From the NCBI GenBank assembly GCA_039794405.1, contig JBDIVL010000056.1, positions 1 to 24,837 of the forward strand: a DNA stretch of 24,837 bases. Direction: 5' to 3'. The position numbers and the translations under genes were made by a program. Within the stretch, counting starts at the first letter, position 1. Each line of letters opens with the position of its first letter. The DNA comes from JBDIVL01 sp039794405 (GTDB lineage: Bacteria; Planctomycetota; Brocadiia; Brocadiales; Brocadiaceae). Below are positions 21,103 through 24,837 of this stretch, one piece after another. A model generated the notes under the pieces. The model was not told the DNA's origin, did not search any database, and was given only the letters and a program-made list of their open reading frames with translations.

Positions 21103-24100
21103 ATGGGCTTTCAAGAGAAATCAGCGCTGAATGAGAAACGTACACTGTGCGGCATTTGTCCTGCCGGATGCTGGGTTATTGTCACCTACGATAAGGAAGG
21201 GCGAATTGATAAGGTGCGGCCTGATGAGAGTTCGGATTTTGGCATTATCTGCAAGCTCGGTGAGTATTCTGCCGATATTGTTTACTCCCAAGACCGCCTT
21301 CTTTATCCATTACGGCGGAATGGTCCTAAAGGTACGTATGAGTTTGAGAGGATATCATGGGATACGGCTTACGATATTATTGTAGAGAGGCTTAACGGAA
21401 TTAAGTCGGATTTCGGCGCAGAAGCGAATGCAATATATACTGGCCGGGGGAGCTTTGAACTCTCGATGTGTGATATATTTCAGCCGAAGGGTGTAGCCGT
21501 TTCTTCAGCCTCAAGTGTATTGTTTCCTTTTGGTTCACCAAATACTATGGGTGTAGGATCGCTTTGTTATGTTTCCTTTGCGATGATTGCTCCCCATGTA
21601 ACAATGGGCGGTATGCTCATCAATATGTTTTCAGACATTGAGAACGCACAGCTTATCGTTGTGTGGGGTGCAAACCCGGCGACGGATTGTCCACCCTTAG
21701 ATTTGAAGAGAATCATGAAGGCGCGTGAACGTGGTGCAGAGGTAGTTGTGATTGATCCACGCCGAACGATGATAGCAAAACAGACAGATGCCGAGTGGAT
21801 TCCTGTTCGTTCAGGTACTGACGGGGCATTCGCCCTGGGTATGTGCAATGTCCTTATCGAAGAAGAACTCTATGATGATACTTTTGTAAAGAACTGGACG
21901 CATGGATTCGACGAGTTTTCTCAATATGTACAGCACTTCAGACCCGATATTGTGGAGAAAATAACCGGTATTCCTGCAGAGAAAATAAGGTCGCTTGCCA
22001 TGCGCATTTTCAGGGCAAATGGAGCCTCACCGGTTATGTACAGTGGTCTTGAATATAACGATAGCGGAGTACAGGCAATACGTGCCGCTCATGTTTTATG
22101 GGCGCTTGCAGGTCAACTTGATGTTCCGGGAGGCCGTTGTTTTAGCATGCGGGAAAATTACTTTCCTATTAATCGGGAGGGTCATATTGAAAATCCCGAT
22201 ATTCGCAAAACGCTAGGGCGAGACCGTTTTCCTGTTTTTAGTTTATATCGTGCGGAGTCCCATCCTATGGCCTTACCTGATGCAGTCAGGCAGGGGAATC
22301 CTTATCCAATCCGCTCTCTTATCATTTTAGGTGCTTCTATCCTTACCGCATGGCCACAACCGAAAATCTGGAGGGAGACCTTACGTTCTCTTGATTTCCT
22401 CGTCTGTATAGACCGCCAACTCACCGCCGATGCTGCCTATGCGGACATTGTACTGCCGGGAACGACCATGTATGAAATAGAATCATACATGACATATGGG
22501 CCGATATTCCGTATAAGGGAAAAGGTTGTTGAACCAATAGGAGAGGCCAGGAATGATTATTTTATCATGGCTGAGCTTGCCAGACGTTTAGGTTATGGTC
22601 ATCTCTATCCCCGGAATGAGGAAGAACTTCTCCGGCATGTCTTAAAAACATCAGGATATACTTTGGAAGAGGTACGAACACGTGGCGGTATCGTGCAGAT
22701 CCCCACCGCAATGATGCAGTATAAAAAATGGGAAAAAGGACTGTTAAGGATTGATGGGATGACGGGTTTTAATACCCCTACAGGGAAGTTTGAAATTGCC
22801 TCAACAATCCTTGAAGAATATGGATACGACCCGTTACCCGTCTATACGGAACCAAAAGAGGGGCCTTATTCCCAACCGGAACTTTTGGGAAAATTTCCTC
22901 TGATATTTAATTCAGGATCAAGAGTAACAACCGATTTCCGTTCACAACACCATGGTATTCCAGGCTTATATAAAGAGCGTCCGGAGCCGACGGTCACGAT
23001 AAATACCCATGATGCCGAAGAGAGAAATATTCAGGGTGATGATGTTGTTCAGGTTAAAACGATGCGAGGGTGCGTTACCATGAGGGCTTTCGTTACAGAT
23101 GACATCATGCAAGGTACCATAGATGCAAATATGGGAGGGGGTGGACCTGTAGGACCGAAGGCGTGGCAGGAATGTAATATTAATGAATTGACAGATCTTC
23201 ATCGTTACGATCCTATTTCCGGATTTCCTGTTTATAAAGCACTTTTATGTGATGTTATAAAAATTTCCGGGCAAAAAAAGGCAGCGAAAATTGATTCGGG
23301 TGAATACAGTTCATGTGTCAAGCTTCCGAAAGTTGAGAAAGAGGTAAAGGGCAGCGGGAAGCGTATTTACTTAGACCATAATGCTACAACACCCCTTTTA
23401 CCGGATGTCTTTGAAGTAATGGCAAAAAGCATGAATGATTGTTATGGAAATCCTTCAAGTATTTATAAAGAAGGGAAAGATGCCCACGCTGTTATAGAAA
23501 CTTCGAGAAGGAGCATTGCACAATTAATCAATTGTACAGCCCGCCGTATTCTCTTTACCGGCGGCGGTTCTGAATCAAATAACCTGGCATTGAAAGGTAT
23601 TGCATTTGCAAATTGGAATAAGAAGAATCATATCATAACTACAGAGATAGAACATCCATCGGTACTCATGACATGTGAATGGTTGAAAAAATATGGTTTC
23701 GAGGTGACTTGTCTGAAGGTTGATAGTACCGGGGTGGTTAGTCCTGATGATTTGGCTGATGCGATTACCGATAAGACATGCCTTGTAAGTGTAATGACGG
23801 CAAATAACGAGGTTGGAACGATTCAACCAATTGCAGAATTGACCCACATAGCAAAGGCGCGGGGAATTCTGTTCCATACGGACAGTGTACAGGGGATTGG
23901 CAAGATTCCGGTAGATGTTGAGGTTCTTGGCATAGACCTTTTATCAATATCAGGCCATAAAATACACGGCCCGAAAGGCGTGGGTGCACTTTATATACGG
24001 AAAGGAATAGATATTGAACCCCTTATCCATGGCGGGAAACAGGAGGGTGGATTGCGGGCAGGGACTGAGAATTTACCCGGCATTGCCGGGTTTGGTAAAG

Positions 24101-24516
24101 CTGCTGAAATTGCCCTGAAGAATCTTCCCCGGATGGGTAAGGTAAGAGAGATGCGTGATAGGCTTAAGATGGGAATAAAAGAAATCTTCCCGGATATGAG
24201 ATTAAACGGGCATGATACAGAAAGGCTTCCCAATACGCTGAACATTGTCCTGCCTGGCATACGGGGAGAATCACTCGTTTTGGCCCTTGACCAAAAAGGC
24301 GTGTCGCTTTCCTCAGGTTCTGCCTGTCGTGCTGGCTCCCCCAAACCATCACATGTCCTTCTTGCAACAGGATTGTCCGAGGAAGATGCGCATTGTTCTG
24401 TTCGTTTTTCTCTCGGAGTTGAAAATACTACCGGGGAAATTGAGAGGGCTCTATTCCTTCTTGATGAAGTATTTCGTAATTCAAAGAATATTGTTCGCTT
24501 TATTCCATGCCGCTGA
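21103..24516 (+). CDS. Molybdopterin oxidoreductase fused to a NifS/IscS-type cysteine desulfurase
   Basis: One uninterrupted 1137-codon frame holds two complete enzymes. Residues 1-715 are a DMSO-reductase-family catalytic subunit: a [4Fe-4S] motif C16-x2-C19-x3-C23-x26-C50, the MGD-binding body (VVWGANPATDCPP, VVVIDPRRT, ADIVLPGTTMYE) and a C-terminal dinucleotide-binding domain (TVTINTHDAEERNIQGDDVV). C155 in GVGSLCYVSFA is a candidate Mo ligand. No Tat signal is seen, so it should be cytosolic. After a charged linker (about 716-751) residues 752-1137 are a full cysteine desulfurase: YLDHNATTPL, TGGGSESNNLALKG, HTDSVQGIGK, PLP lysine K953 in SGHKIHGPKG, and persulfide Cys1075 in SSGSACRAGSPKPSH. 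AAGGA precedes the ATG. Desulfurases give sulfur to the Mo centre through FdhD in formate dehydrogenase; the fusion suggests a built-in sulfur donor. The substrate is unknown. Confidence 0.92.
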   Translation: MGFQEKSALNEKRTLCGICPAGCWVIVTYDKEGRIDKVRPDESSDFGIICKLGEYSADIVYSQDRLLYPLRRNGPKGTYEFERISWDTAYDIIVERLNGIKSDFGAEANAIYTGRGSFELSMCDIFQPKGVAVSSASSVLFPFGSPNTMGVGSLCYVSFAMIAPHVTMGGMLINMFSDIENAQLIVVWGANPATDCPPLDLKRIMKARERGAEVVVIDPRRTMIAKQTDAEWIPVRSGTDGAFALGMCNVLIEEELYDDTFVKNWTHGFDEFSQYVQHFRPDIVEKITGIPAEKIRSLAMRIFRANGASPVMYSGLEYNDSGVQAIRAAHVLWALAGQLDVPGGRCFSMRENYFPINREGHIENPDIRKTLGRDRFPVFSLYRAESHPMALPDAVRQGNPYPIRSLIILGASILTAWPQPKIWRETLRSLDFLVCIDRQLTADAAYADIVLPGTTMYEIESYMTYGPIFRIREKVVEPIGEARNDYFIMAELARRLGYGHLYPRNEEELLRHVLKTSGYTLEEVRTRGGIVQIPTAMMQYKKWEKGLLRIDGMTGFNTPTGKFEIASTILEEYGYDPLPVYTEPKEGPYSQPELLGKFPLIFNSGSRVTTDFRSQHHGIPGLYKERPEPTVTINTHDAEERNIQGDDVVQVKTMRGCVTMRAFVTDDIMQGTIDANMGGGGPVGPKAWQECNINELTDLHRYDPISGFPVYKALLCDVIKISGQKKAAKIDSGEYSSCVKLPKVEKEVKGSGKRIYLDHNATTPLLPDVFEVMAKSMNDCYGNPSSIYKEGKDAHAVIETSRRSIAQLINCTARRILFTGGGSESNNLALKGIAFANWNKKNHIITTEIEHPSVLMTCEWLKKYGFEVTCLKVDSTGVVSPDDLADAITDKTCLVSVMTANNEVGTIQPIAELTHIAKARGILFHTDSVQGIGKIPVDVEVLGIDLLSISGHKIHGPKGVGALYIRKGIDIEPLIHGGKQEGGLRAGTENLPGIAGFGKAAEIALKNLPRMGKVREMRDRLKMGIKEIFPDMRLNGHDTERLPNTLNIVLPGIRGESLVLALDQKGVSLSSGSACRAGSPKPSHVLLATGLSEEDAHCSVRFSLGVENTTGEIERALFLLDEVFRNSKNIVRFIPCR

Positions 24517-24553
24517 TAACAAAGCATGTGATAAATCCCTGACGTCCTTTTAT

Positions 24554-24632
24554 GTAGGTTGGGTGAAGCGAAGAAAACCAAAAACGGTTTAAACCGTTTA
24601 AACCGTTTTATGATGCATTTAACCCACCCTAC
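24554..24632. repeat. Long inverted repeat with tandem AAACGGTTT/AAACCGTTT core
   Basis: Outer arms GTAGGTTGGGT and ACCCACCCTAC pair with one mismatch and enclose GAAGCGAAG and a core in which ACGGTTTAAACCGT is followed by another TTAAACCGTT. It sits 37 bases after the fusion gene and could act as an RNA 3'-end structure, though it lacks a T-tract. Confidence 0.65.
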
Positions 24633-24723
24633 GTACTTAAAATTGCCAGGTTAACTGGGTATCCTGGTGTGAGGGCAATGCTTACCAAAATATCACTCAC
24701 TCGTCCACGTTGCTTATTTTTTC

Positions 24724-24740
24724 GGTGGGCAATGCCCACC
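24724..24740. repeat. Palindrome GGTGGGCAATGCCCACC
   Basis: Seventeen-base palindrome with the same core as 20985-21003; a part copy of that repeat. Confidence 0.6.
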
Positions 24741-24805
24741 TTATATGGATAAAAATTGTAAGTTTATTGTATAGAAATTTTCGTTTCATTTAAGCGGATT
24801 TTCGC

Positions 24806-24837
24806 GGTGGCACGGACGAACTCTATTTGTCCGTGCT
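24806..24837 (+). repeat. Type-a palindrome, reaching the window end
   Basis: GGTGGCACGGACGAAC...ATTTGTCCGTGC, the same unit as 6412-6440, preceded by TTTAAGCGGATTTTCGCG, similar to the lead of the unit at 15139. Confidence 0.75.

Larger units (their letters stand above)
24517..24837. other. Repeat-rich spacer at the window end
   Basis: No gene. It carries a long inverted pair (24554-24632), a GTGGGCAATGCCCAC palindrome (24724-24740) and a type-a unit cut by the window end. Confidence 0.6.

Noticed and set aside
21103..24516. The fusion as two genes joined by assembly or sequencing error
   Set aside because: No start codon with a ribosome binding site precedes residue 752, the linker has normal protein-like composition, and frame and codon use continue through the junction. 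It remains testable with reads.

Overview
The window most resembles an anammox-type planctomycete (order Brocadiales, for example a Brocadia- or Jettenia-like genome). This is an inference from several cues: futalosine-pathway menaquinone genes (mqnB, mqnD), ThyX as thymidylate synthase, planctomycete-style secreted esterase and transporters, roughly 40-45% GC by eye, and gene-poor spacers packed with short palindromic repeats. There are no rRNA or tRNA genes, no CRISPR array, no phage genes and no recognisable transposase.

Layout. Positions 1-1040 (minus) hold a KhtU-like K+/H+ antiporter, cut by the window edge, and its KhtT-like regulator. On the plus strand follow a corrinoid adenosyltransferase (cobO) and thyX. 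On the minus strand come mqnB and mqnD, overlapping by 4 bases. Then follow an OsmC-like protein (5586) and, after a 0.9 kb repeat-rich spacer, a GIY-YIG nuclease carrying a degenerate exonuclease domain (7074). A minus-strand pair encodes a Gdx/SugE-type SMR exporter and a secreted alpha/beta hydrolase (8726-10346). A plus-strand Nramp-like transporter lacking the usual metal motif is at 10805. A minus-strand two-gene operon encodes a B12-binding radical SAM enzyme and a type III polyketide synthase (12572-15087), followed by a minus-strand pair of wrbA and a stand-alone CuA-type lipoprotein (15224-16217). An NCS2-type permease (16684), a DUF1232/YkvA protein (18685) and a probable decayed gene (19236) lead into a convincing GEMM-I (cyclic di-GMP) riboswitch with a terminator (19705-19863), upstream of a classical OsmC peroxidase (20203). 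The window closes with a 1137-residue protein joining a complete molybdopterin oxidoreductase to a complete NifS/IscS cysteine desulfurase (21103-24516).

Functionally the genes do not form one pathway. Common threads are respiratory redox chemistry (menaquinone, quinone reductase, CuA carrier, molybdoenzyme), thiol/peroxide defence (two OsmC proteins) and transport. The strongest candidates for new biology are the molybdoenzyme-desulfurase fusion, the radical SAM/type III PKS operon, the riboswitch, and the repeat system in which one palindrome family sits inside the loop of another.

The spacers contain at least five repeat types: (a) a GGTGGCACGGACAAAC palindrome, also paired into elements of about 100 bp; (b) GTAGAGACG-type hairpins; (c) a 146-bp element in two copies differing at three bases; (d) palindromes joined to the 20-mer GTTGCCGAAGGCCTAATTTA; (e) a GGTTCAAT...ATTGAACC hairpin. 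All similarity statements come from reading the sequence and knowledge of families; no database search was run.
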